Below are positions 54,800 to 62,369 of a stretch of 64,000 nucleotides of DNA, piece after piece. Within the stretch, counting starts at the first letter, position 1, and the number at the start of each line of letters is the position of its first letter. The position numbers and the translations under genes are program-made. The stretch comes from Candidatus Hydrogenedentota bacterium (lineage in GTDB: Bacteria > Hydrogenedentota > Hydrogenedentia > Hydrogenedentales > CAITNO01): the NCBI GenBank assembly GCA_018056705.1, contig JAGPFE010000005.1:21523-85522 (forward strand), given 5' to 3'. The notes under the pieces are model-generated. The model saw only the letters and a list, made by a program, of their open reading frames with translations. It did not search any database and had not been told where the DNA came from.

Positions 54800-56213
54800 T
54801 CGCGATGGTATCCAATCAGGGGCGGCCCTGTCGGCGGCTTTCGGGACACTGTGTCTTCTACTGGCCGGATTCGCGGGCGTTGTCCGGGCGGATGATATTC
54901 CTTCCCCGGTAATCCGCCAGGCCTATGCCCAGTATGCCCCCGCGTTGTGTCTCGTCATGTTTTCCCAGGAACTCACCGATCCGCGATCCGGCGAAACCCG
55001 CCGCCGCGAGGGCACTTCCCTGGGGCTGCTTGTCCGGTCCGATGGCCTCGTTATCACCCATGGTCATCTCCAGACCGATACCAGCCGTATCACCGACGCC
55101 CGGGTGCGCCTGGAATCGGGTAACGCCCCTGGTGAACTGCCCGCGGTGGTGCTGGGCAAGCCGGACGACCTGAACCTGCTTTTCTTGCAGATTCAGGCCC
55201 AGGAGGGCACGACTTTTCCATCGGTGTTATTCGCTGACGCGCCCCTCCAACTCGGTGACCCCGTCCTGGTCCTGGGACGCATGGGCGAGACCTTGGACTA
55301 CGCGCCCGGCGTGACCCTCGATTACGTGGCTTCGGTGGTGGACACGCCCCGGGTGGCGTACTGCCTGGGCGGCGGCCTCAAAATGGGATTTCTGTCCGGG
55401 CCCGTGGTAAACGCCCGGGGAGAGGTGGTCGGCGTGACGGGCCTCGAATTGAGCGAGGAAGAAGGGGGCGGACTCTATTCCCGAAGTGGCGTTCCCATGG
55501 TATTTCAGTCATCCCTGCTGACTCCTTACATTGCCACGCCCCCGCGGACCGGCAATGGCGAACCCAGGCCTGCCGGTGAAGAAGCCTGGCTGGGCGTGTT
55601 TACGCAGCCGCTGAAGCCGGAATTTGCCGCGTACTGGGGACTGTCCGAGGCGGGTGGCCTGATCGTCAGCACGGTCGTGCCCGATTCGCCGGCCGCCCAG
55701 GTGGGGATACGACCGGGGGATATTATCAAGTCTTTCGACGGCAAGCCCCAGCGGGCCACCCAGGACCGTGAAGTGTTAAATTTCTCCCGCCTGGTGCGCG
55801 ACACCGGGCCCGGGAAAACGGTCCGCATCGAACTCCTCCGGGATGGGCAGCCCCTGAGCCTGGACGTGACGCTGGCCGCGCGCCCGCAGTCCGCCCAGGA
55901 TGCCGAAGAATACGAGGAAGACGTGCTTGGCCTTACGGTGCGGGAACTTACCCGCGATATCCGGATCGCCCTGAACATCGCCGAAGACGTGCAGGGCGTG
56001 ATCGTGCGGCGGGTGGCTTCGGGCAGCCCGGCCCAGGCGGCCAAAATGCGGCCCGGCGTGATCGTCATGTCCGTGGGGGATCACACGGTGACCAGCATTG
56101 AGGAGTATCGCCAGGCCATTGAACAACTGCGCGCCACCCGGCCGGCGGAAGTGCCCCTGTTCGCGCGACTCGGATCGGCCACCGGTTTCTTCCGGGTGCG
56201 ACCTCGGTGGTGA
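54792..56213 (+). CDS. HtrA-like pseudoprotease with two PDZ domains
   Basis: The 473-residue paralogue of the preceding gene has a signal peptide (about 15-33), a trypsin-like domain (about 40-240) and two PDZ domains (about 285-375 and 385-465). The fold is recognisable (LGLLVRSDGLVITHGHLQTD, DDLNLLFLQI and GPVVNARGEVVGVTGLE), but the GNSGG serine motif is replaced by MGFLSGP, with Leu at the nucleophile position. The His region reads ITHGHL. It is therefore probably catalytically dead and may act as a regulatory or substrate-binding partner of the active lipoprotein protease. The start overlaps the upstream stop by eight bases; spacing to the next gene is 13 bases. Confidence 0.87.
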   Translation: MNNRDGIQSGAALSAAFGTLCLLLAGFAGVVRADDIPSPVIRQAYAQYAPALCLVMFSQELTDPRSGETRRREGTSLGLLVRSDGLVITHGHLQTDTSRITDARVRLESGNAPGELPAVVLGKPDDLNLLFLQIQAQEGTTFPSVLFADAPLQLGDPVLVLGRMGETLDYAPGVTLDYVASVVDTPRVAYCLGGGLKMGFLSGPVVNARGEVVGVTGLELSEEEGGGLYSRSGVPMVFQSSLLTPYIATPPRTGNGEPRPAGEEAWLGVFTQPLKPEFAAYWGLSEAGGLIVSTVVPDSPAAQVGIRPGDIIKSFDGKPQRATQDREVLNFSRLVRDTGPGKTVRIELLRDGQPLSLDVTLAARPQSAQDAEEYEEDVLGLTVRELTRDIRIALNIAEDVQGVIVRRVASGSPAQAAKMRPGVIVMSVGDHTVTSIEEYRQAIEQLRATRPAEVPLFARLGSATGFFRVRPRW

Positions 56214-56226
56214 GGGAGATTTGTCG

Positions 56227-56784
56227 GTGAAGACGCGCTGGTCCGGTCCATGGTACGTGGTACTTCTGGGCGTGGCGATGCTGCTTGTGGCCTGTTCGTG
56301 GCGTGATGATGCCGCGCGTCGCCGCTTCGAAAGCGCTTGGACGGCCTGCGTGTCCGGCGAGTGCGCCGCCCAGGAAAAGATTGCCCGGGAGTGGCTGTGC
56401 CGCCATCCGGAAAGCGTGGCGGGGCATTACCTGCTTGGCAAGAGTTACCTGCACCGGCCTGACGCTAATACCACCATCGCGAAAGGAGAGTTCGAAACGG
56501 CCCTCATGCTGCTGGAAGAGGGCGCGGCCCTGGACTGTCCCGACGGCGCGGCTCCCGCCGAAGACATGCGCGCCGTGCTGCATAGGGATATCGCCCTCGC
56601 GCTCATGCGGGCCCTGTACGATGGCGCGACGCTGGTGCCTCCTACCGTGGCCCTGCCGGTGGCAAACAGCGCCCTGTGGCATGTGCGCGAAGGACTGAAA
56701 TATGCTCCCTCGTCCGCGTACCTGAGGGAGATGGAAACGGCCCTACTCGATATTCTGCGTCCCGCGGGGAAAAAGGCTGCCTGA
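56227..56784 (+). CDS. Small lipoprotein with TPR-like helices
   Basis: From the GTG at 56227 (GGGAG eight bases upstream) this is a 185-residue protein. Its signal segment (WYVVLLGVAMLLVACSW) ends in a lipobox with Cys near 24. The mature part is helical, with ESVAGHYLLGKSYLHRP and KGEFETALMLLEEGAAL resembling a single TPR pair. No family recognised. It is the last gene of the CHAT-HtrA operon and converges with the CheX gene 11 bases later. A scaffold role in the same envelope complex is inferred from position only. Confidence 0.72.
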   Translation: MKTRWSGPWYVVLLGVAMLLVACSWRDDAARRRFESAWTACVSGECAAQEKIAREWLCRHPESVAGHYLLGKSYLHRPDANTTIAKGEFETALMLLEEGAALDCPDGAAPAEDMRAVLHRDIALALMRALYDGATLVPPTVALPVANSALWHVREGLKYAPSSAYLREMETALLDILRPAGKKAA

Positions 56785-56795
56785 GCGCGCGCGAC

Positions 56796-57275
56796 TCAGT
56801 CGACCGCGATGGCAAGGTCCAGCACGAAGCGTGCTCCCGTTTCGGTTTCGTACAGGAAATTAAGGCACGGCGTGTCCTGCCGGCGGTATACCTCGTGTCC
56901 CGCGCCGGTGATGATGGTAGGCAGGGTGATATCGAACTTGTAGGGGGTTTCCTGCAGCAACGCCTTGGCCCGACCGGCCGTCATGTTGACCAGTTCACCA
57001 ATGCCATCCCTCGTGTCGGTTTCGCTGACCGGGGACCCCTCTTCGCCACCCAGCATCCGCCGTACAAGGTCCCGCGCGAGGTCGGATGCCATGGATAAGG
57101 CGCAGGTGCCTCGCACCACGCCTGACAGGCCGATGACCGCGCTGACATCGCCGTACATCGCGTGGCCCTCCTTGATCCACGCGTCCCGTCGGACCACCCG
57201 AAGCCCCGTCATGGAAAGTAACGTGTCTTTGACGCCCTGGTCGAACTGCCGGAGAATGGCCGCGGGTACCGTCAT
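56796..57275 (-). CDS. CheX-like chemotaxis phosphatase
   Basis: The 159-residue protein matches CheX. The catalytic helix DGIGELVNMTAGRAK supplies Glu94 and Asn97, the pair that dephosphorylates CheY-P, and the N- and C-terminal strands fit the CheC/CheX/FliY fold. There is only one such helix, as in CheX. No chemotaxis gene lies nearby; it is the last gene of the minus-strand AnmK-Trm112-PIG-L run, 10 bases after the deacetylase. It could act on a response regulator of the pilus motility system, but that is a guess. Confidence 0.86.
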   Translation of the reverse strand: MTVPAAILRQFDQGVKDTLLSMTGLRVVRRDAWIKEGHAMYGDVSAVIGLSGVVRGTCALSMASDLARDLVRRMLGGEEGSPVSETDTRDGIGELVNMTAGRAKALLQETPYKFDITLPTIITGAGHEVYRRQDTPCLNFLYETETGARFVLDLAIAVD

Positions 57276-57285
57276 GCCGCCCCCG

Positions 57286-58107
57286 TCAGGTGAAGTCCGG
57301 CTGAATTACTGACATGCCCAGCACGGTGTCCAGCATACCCAGTTTTTGGTACCGGAATCGTTCGGCCGCGGCCATTCCAGCCGGGGCACCCGTGGCGGCG
57401 CAGTAATTCCGCACGCCCATTTCGATTAACTGGCGGTAGCGCCCGCTTTCCACTACGTCGTCCAGCCCGAGGTCCGCGCCAAGGGCCCGCGCTTCCATGG
57501 CGAGCGCGTCAGCCGTCAGAACCATCTGGCAGTCATGGGCCAGCAGGGCTTCAATCTTGACGTCGATTACGCTGGAAATATCCACCAGCAGCCGCGCGTC
57601 ATCGGTGGGATGCTTGGCGAACCAGTAGGCCTCGGTGACCACGCGGGGTGGATGGGCATGCTCCGGGTAAAAACGGGGGTTTCCCGCGAACGCGGCCGCT
57701 TCAAGCGTGGCTATGGCCACTTGCCGGTGATCCGGATGATCCTCCCCTGGGGCGAAAGGATCCCAACTCATCACCACGTCCGCCTGGGTTTCCCGGATTT
57801 TCGCCATGATTTTTCCCCGTAACACGGCCGGATTTTCCTGGTCTAGTTCTCCGTCGGGATAACGTTCAAAAAAGACTTCCTGGATCCCCAGGATTTTGGC
57901 CGCCTTTCGGGCTTCATCTTCTGAAACGGGGATGATGACTTCGGGGCTTAACCGGTACGATCCCTTCGAATTATCCGTCAGGATATACTCGAAAACTGTG
58001 TGTCCCTTTTCCCGGGCGAGCCGGGCGACAGTCCCGCCGGCCATGAATTCCAGGTCATCGGCGTGGGCTACCACCGCCAGGATGATTTTCTTCCGTGTCG
58101 CGTCCAT
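57286..58107 (-). CDS. PIG-L/LmbE family deacetylase
   Basis: This 273-residue zinc-dependent deacetylase family includes MshB, BshB and GlcNAc-PI deacetylase. The first metal/catalytic motif is AHADD (residues 14-18), where most members have AHPDD, and the second is EDHPDHR (122-128) with the HPDH signature. Substrates are N-acetyl sugars on thiols or lipids; the actual one is unknown here. The closing region (QKLGMLDTVLGM) is typical of the LmbE group. It is 23 bases after the Trm112 gene and 10 bases before CheX on the same strand. Confidence 0.9.
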   Translation of the reverse strand: MDATRKKIILAVVAHADDLEFMAGGTVARLAREKGHTVFEYILTDNSKGSYRLSPEVIIPVSEDEARKAAKILGIQEVFFERYPDGELDQENPAVLRGKIMAKIRETQADVVMSWDPFAPGEDHPDHRQVAIATLEAAAFAGNPRFYPEHAHPPRVVTEAYWFAKHPTDDARLLVDISSVIDVKIEALLAHDCQMVLTADALAMEARALGADLGLDDVVESGRYRQLIEMGVRNYCAATGAPAGMAAAERFRYQKLGMLDTVLGMSVIQPDFT

Positions 58108-58130
58108 GGTGATTCCGTGTTTCCGGGGCT

Positions 58131-58388
58131 TTAACCCAACTGGTCCAAGGGAATACCTTCGTCAATCAGCATGACCGGGATATCGTCCCGCACGGGATAC
58201 GCGATCAGCCCGTCTTCCCGGACCAGCAGTTCATGGGCCGGTTCTTCGATCACCTGGCCGGCCCGGTTTTTCAGGCCGCCCGATCGGATAGCGCTGTTGA
58301 CCCGCTCCACCAGGGACGCGTCCGCCAGGTGAACGGGTTGCCGGGTTTCGGGACATACCAGGATTTTCAGCAGTTCCTCGTTGACCAT
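58131..58388 (-). CDS. Trm112 family protein
   Basis: The 85-residue protein starts MVNEELLKILVCPETRQPV and ends GLIAYPVRDDIPVMLIDEGIPL, the YcaR/Trm112 pattern. In eukaryotes and archaea Trm112 activates methyltransferases; bacterial members are small and mostly uncharacterised. Only one cysteine remains in the region that holds a zinc site in other members, so it probably does not bind zinc. It lies between AnmK (84 bases upstream) and the deacetylase gene. Confidence 0.92.
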   Translation of the reverse strand: MVNEELLKILVCPETRQPVHLADASLVERVNSAIRSGGLKNRAGQVIEEPAHELLVREDGLIAYPVRDDIPVMLIDEGIPLDQLG

Positions 58389-58472
58389 GCTCAGTAACTC
58401 TCCGCGGAGTAAAATCCTTGCGTGGAGGGAAAAATACCAACCATCACGCCGACTATCCTACCACAATGCCGG

Positions 58473-59633
58473 TCAGGGTGGCGTGATCTTGCCCAGCACC
58501 ACCCGGTGCCGGGCGCCTGTGGCCTGGGGCACGTTCTGTGGTGTGCCGCACAGCGTCTCGTTGCCGAGAATGGCAAAGGCGATGGCTTCCCGGGCGTCGT
58601 AAGAAATGCCTACCCGGTCGCTGATGAAAATCTTGACCTCCGGCAGCGCCCGGCGCAGGCCGAGCATGACCGCGTTATTCATCGCGCCGCCGCCCCCCAC
58701 GATCATGTAATCCACTTCGTACTTCGGCGCGACATACCGCTTGTACGCGTCCGCGATACTCTGCACCATCGCCTGCGTTACCGTGGCCACGAGGTCTTCG
58801 TACGGATGTTCCCGCCGGTTAGCCAGCGCGTCCCGCAGGTACACGTCCACGCCGAACCGTTCGCGTCCGGTACTTTTGGGTGGATCCTTCAGGAAATAAC
58901 TGTCGCTCAGCAGGTACTCCAGGAACTCTGGAATGACCTTGCCCCGCAAGGCGGCCTCCCCATTCTCGTCATACATGCGCGTCCCGCGGGACAGCAACCG
59001 TACCGCCCCATCAATGATGATGTTACCGGGACCGGTATCGAAGGCCAGCACGTCTTCAAAGTTGGGGGTGACCACCGTCAGGTTGGCGATGCCCCCGATG
59101 TTCAGGCACACGGTCGTTCGGCCGTCCCTTCGGAACAGCAGCCAGTCCGCGTACGGCACGAGCGGCGCGCCCTGTCCTCCGGCTGCCATATCCCGCGTGC
59201 GGAAGTCTGAGACCACGACGCAACCCGTGCGCTCCGCGATCACGGCCGGCTCCCCGATTTGCAGCGTGCCGATATGATCGGTTCCCGCCCCGGGGGGATA
59301 GTGGGCGATCGTGTGGCCGTGGGAAGCCACGAAATCGACTTCCACGCCCTCGTCTTCGGCGATATCTTTGAGTACCAGGGCCGCTTCGGCCAGTCGTTCA
59401 CCCAGGGCGAAGTTGAGCAGGCAGACGTCCCGCGCGGTCATGTGCTCCGCCAGCAACAGGTTACGGAAATCCGGTTCATAAGGGAAGGTCTGGTGGGCGA
59501 TCACCTTGATGACCAGCCCGGGCCCCGTCCCCTTGATGCGAACCAGGGCAGCGTCCACGCCGTCGCAGGACGAACCGGACATCAGCCCGATACCAAACCG
59601 GGCCCGTTTCGTGCGTATTTCCTCTAGATTCAT
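58473..59633 (-). CDS. anmK: Anhydro-N-acetylmuramic acid kinase
   Basis: This 386-residue sugar kinase phosphorylates and opens 1,6-anhydro-MurNAc, giving MurNAc-6-P in peptidoglycan recycling. The N-terminal IGLMSGSSCDGVDAALVRI is the diagnostic ATP-binding signature; HGHTIAHYPP, NIGGIANLTV, DTGPGNIIID and IVGGGGAMN complete the pattern. GGAG lies ten bases before the ATG. It would process the product released by the LysM lytic transglycosylase at 30-33 kb. First gene of the AnmK-Trm112-PIG-L-CheX run. Confidence 0.95.
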   Translation of the reverse strand: MNLEEIRTKRARFGIGLMSGSSCDGVDAALVRIKGTGPGLVIKVIAHQTFPYEPDFRNLLLAEHMTARDVCLLNFALGERLAEAALVLKDIAEDEGVEVDFVASHGHTIAHYPPGAGTDHIGTLQIGEPAVIAERTGCVVVSDFRTRDMAAGGQGAPLVPYADWLLFRRDGRTTVCLNIGGIANLTVVTPNFEDVLAFDTGPGNIIIDGAVRLLSRGTRMYDENGEAALRGKVIPEFLEYLLSDSYFLKDPPKSTGRERFGVDVYLRDALANRREHPYEDLVATVTQAMVQSIADAYKRYVAPKYEVDYMIVGGGGAMNNAVMLGLRRALPEVKIFISDRVGISYDAREAIAFAILGNETLCGTPQNVPQATGARHRVVLGKITPP

Positions 59634-60184
59634 GTTATGCTATCTCCGGCCACGGAACCCCACTGGCTGGCGGGATAGCATCCCACCGCCTTGCCACCGC
59701 TCAACCCTCTGTCAAACAATAGCATCTGTCCCCAGAATGTCATTGACTTGAGCATCATTTTAGCACTTTCCGAATTAAGTATACACTAAAACCACTTCGT
59801 CAGCAATCTTTTTTTAGGGGTTCCACTGCCCGGGGGGGGGGTGATCCGGGCCTGTATCCCGCTGGATGGGCCATGATGTTGGGGCAGATTCGTCTGGCAC
59901 GTCTACCTGTTGCGTTTAACCGTAAACTCCGGACACTTTTCCAGAAAATTCCAAGTATGACCACGCGCGATGATCTCCAACGAAATACGGGCTATTTCTC
60001 ACCCGAACGGATTTTACAACGACGCGCGACTCATTCTGGGATAGTTCGGCTATTCCCTTCCAGAACTGATTTTCCATTTCCGATTGCTTGACCCATGGCG
60101 GCATTTCTGCCTACACTGAAACCCGGCTGACGGTCGCGCCGCGACTGGGGCTGAACGATTTAACGCGCGACCGGGAGGTTCATT
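59634..60184. other. Intergenic region between divergent anmK and TolC-like genes
   Basis: These 551 bases hold the anmK promoter candidate, a G10 homopolymer at 59832-59841 and the promoter region of the TolC-like gene. Short open frames of 60-72 codons on both strands (59873-60104) lack ribosome sites and homology, so I do not call them. Confidence 0.5.
59757..59765 (-). promoter_or_regulatory. Extended -10 promoter for the anmK run
   Basis: On the minus strand TGCTAAAAT, identical to the element upstream of eno, lies about 125 bases before the anmK start. No clear -35 hexamer is seen. Confidence 0.45.
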
Positions 60185-61972
60185 ATGCGCGAGGCGGGTA
60201 TGTTCAGACGGGCCATGTGTCGCGTGGCATGGATCGCGGGAATAATCGCTGGAGCCGGCATCTGCCAGAGCGTGGAGGCCGCGGGTAATGAGACGGGCCC
60301 TGATCTGCCTCCTCCCCAGGCGGTGGTGGATGCCGCGGCGGCAACCCCGGCGAACGCCCCAGCCCTGCCTGCCGTGGACAGCGGTGAAGCCATTCGCCAG
60401 GGCATTTCCGCCGACCTGATCGACCTGACGGAACTGCGGCGCGCCGTGGAACTCGAGGCCCCACCGGGAGAAGTAATCCGGCTGTCGCTGAAGGATGCCG
60501 TCTGCCTTGCCCTGCGGCAGAATCCCGATATCGTCGTTACGGCTTACGAGCCCCTCAAGGCCGCCGCCGATGAATTTACCGTGGAAGGGGAATTTGATCC
60601 CGCGGTGAAAAGTTCGTGGACCCATGACCGGACGTCCGCCATCGCGGACCAGCAGATCCGGCGGTTCGCGGGTATTTCCGACGTCGAAACGTGGCGTTCC
60701 ACCTTTACCACCGGCGTGGGCGGCAAACTCAAGACCGGAACCCAGTATGGCCTGCAGTTCAGCGCGGATAAGTTCCGCAGCACCTTTGGCAACTTCGTGG
60801 ATGAGTACACCGGCCAGGTGATTCTCACCCTCACGCAACCTCTGTTGCGGGGAGCGGGTACCCGGGTGAACACCATCCGCATCCGCCAGGCCCGAAACGC
60901 CCGGAAGATCAGCGAGGCGCAACTGGAGGCTACCGCCCTAAAGGTCACCGCGGACGTGGTCAAGGCTTACTGGGACCTCGTGTACGCTACCGAGGCGGTC
61001 AAGGTCCGCATCGAGTCCCTCAAGAACGCCGAACGCCTTCTGGAGATCAATGAGACCCGGCAGCGCATCGGCACGGCCGCCGATATCGAAGTTCTGCAGG
61101 CCAAGGCCGGCGTGGCCGCGCGCCAGTCCGAGGTCATCGCCGCCACGTCCCGCGCCCGCGACGCCGCCACCCTGCTCAAGCAGTACCTGGGTATGCGCGA
61201 GGGAGAACTGTTGTCCAACGCCACGATTATTCCCACCGATCGCCCCGCCATCGAGGGCGATCTACCGCCCGTGGTGCAGGACCTTGGCGAGGAACTCGAC
61301 CGGGCGGTCAAGCTGGCTCTGGATCGCCGCCCCGAAATGCGGATGACCGAACTGGAAATCGCGACAGCCCAGCTCGAGGCGGATCGTACCCGGAACGACA
61401 TGCTGCCCCAGATCGACCTGGTCGGGGCGTATGGCCAGGGAGGACGGGAGTACGACCTGGGCGGTGCCCTGCGCGGTATCCTGGACCGCGAAAATTTCAA
61501 TTACAGCGTGGGCGTGCAGGGGACCATCGTGCTGGGTAACCGGGCCGCCCGGGGCGCGAACCTCAAGGCCCGTCTGGCGAAAAAGCAGGCCGAAGCCCGG
61601 AAGCGTCAGACGGAAATGGCCCTGATGACCGCCGTGCACGTCGCCCTGAGCAACGTGCATTCCAGTCGGGTTCTGGTCGAATCTGCCCGGCAGACCGTGC
61701 GCCTGCAGGAGGCGAACGTGGCCGCCGATGAAAAACGGTTGCGCCTTGGCGTGGCGACCAGTTTCGAGGTGTTGCGTACCCAGGAGGACCTGGCCAACGC
61801 CCGCCAGCAGGAATTGCAGGCCCAGGTGGCCTATGAAAAGGCCCTGGTGGAACTCCGGGCCGCCGAAGGGGTCCTGCTTGACGAAATGGGCGTGGAATTC
61901 ACGTCCCCCGAATCCGTGGAGCAATTGGAACCCTACACCTGGTGGGACAGCGTTGATCCATGGCACGAGTGA
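60185..61972 (+). CDS. TolC-family outer membrane efflux protein
   Basis: The 595-residue protein has a signal peptide (about 1-29, ending SVEAAG). An N-terminal region of about 75 residues is followed by paired OEP domains: RLSLKDAVCLALRQNPDIVV at the start of the first, then a beta-barrel-type stretch (GLQFSADKFRST), long helices, and the second repeat from about 390 with MRMTELEIATAQLEADRTRNDMLPQIDLV. It should form a trimeric outer-membrane channel. GGGAGG precedes the ATG. Unlike the lipoprotein at 9453 it has no export genes beside it, so it may serve a pump encoded elsewhere. Confidence 0.92.
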   Translation: MREAGMFRRAMCRVAWIAGIIAGAGICQSVEAAGNETGPDLPPPQAVVDAAAATPANAPALPAVDSGEAIRQGISADLIDLTELRRAVELEAPPGEVIRLSLKDAVCLALRQNPDIVVTAYEPLKAAADEFTVEGEFDPAVKSSWTHDRTSAIADQQIRRFAGISDVETWRSTFTTGVGGKLKTGTQYGLQFSADKFRSTFGNFVDEYTGQVILTLTQPLLRGAGTRVNTIRIRQARNARKISEAQLEATALKVTADVVKAYWDLVYATEAVKVRIESLKNAERLLEINETRQRIGTAADIEVLQAKAGVAARQSEVIAATSRARDAATLLKQYLGMREGELLSNATIIPTDRPAIEGDLPPVVQDLGEELDRAVKLALDRRPEMRMTELEIATAQLEADRTRNDMLPQIDLVGAYGQGGREYDLGGALRGILDRENFNYSVGVQGTIVLGNRAARGANLKARLAKKQAEARKRQTEMALMTAVHVALSNVHSSRVLVESARQTVRLQEANVAADEKRLRLGVATSFEVLRTQEDLANARQQELQAQVAYEKALVELRAAEGVLLDEMGVEFTSPESVEQLEPYTWWDSVDPWHE

Positions 61973-62156
61973 GGTATTTCCTCCTCCGCGTTTGCCCCAG
62001 ATGGCCATAATTTCAGCGGGTGAGGGCGTGGGAGCGCCTGTCGGGCAGACGACTTAGCAGGTTCCGGTTATGGCCTTTTCCCCTGGGTAAAAAATACGCC
62101 ATGGCCACGATGCGTGAACCGCGAGGAAATCGCGTCGCGGCATTGACGCGAAAATG

Positions 62157-62246
62157 TGGCGGAGAGAGAGGGATTCGAACCCTCGGTACGGTTCCCCGTA
62201 CACACGCTTTCCAAGCGTGCACCTTCAGCCACTCGGTCATCTCTCC
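62157..62246 (-). tRNA. tRNA-Ser (GGA anticodon)
   Basis: On the minus strand GGAGAGATGACCGAG opens a class II tRNA with a long variable arm. The acceptor stem GGAGAGA pairs with TCTCTCC, the anticodon loop CTTGGAAAG has anticodon GGA, and GGTTCGAATCC is the T arm. A discriminator G and an encoded CCA (62160-62157) follow. It reads UCC and UCU codons. No integrase or duplicated 3' end is seen nearby. Confidence 0.97.
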
Positions 62247-62313
62247 AAGGGACGCTTATTGTAAAGTCCCGGTTCAACGTGAATCAAATGATGACTAAAT
62301 AATTGAACTATGT

Positions 62314-62346
62314 AAAAACCTCACCCTTTCACGGGAAAGGATGAGG
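62314..62346 (-). terminator. Intrinsic terminator of the epimerase gene
   Basis: Read on the minus strand, CCTCATCCTTTC pairs with GAAAGGGTGAGG around a four-base loop with one mismatch and is followed by TTTTT. It lies 24 bases beyond the stop of the epimerase gene at 62370. Confidence 0.85.
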
Positions 62347-62369
62347 TAAGGGCAAGTTAAACGGACCGG

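Noticed and set aside
59873..60104. Short frames of 60-72 codons on both strands in the anmK-TolC gap
   Set aside because: No ribosome site, no recognisable family, and the two frames overlap on opposite strands.
62157..62246. tRNA-Ser as an integration (att) site
   Set aside because: No integrase, no duplicated tRNA 3' end and no island-like change in composition on either side.
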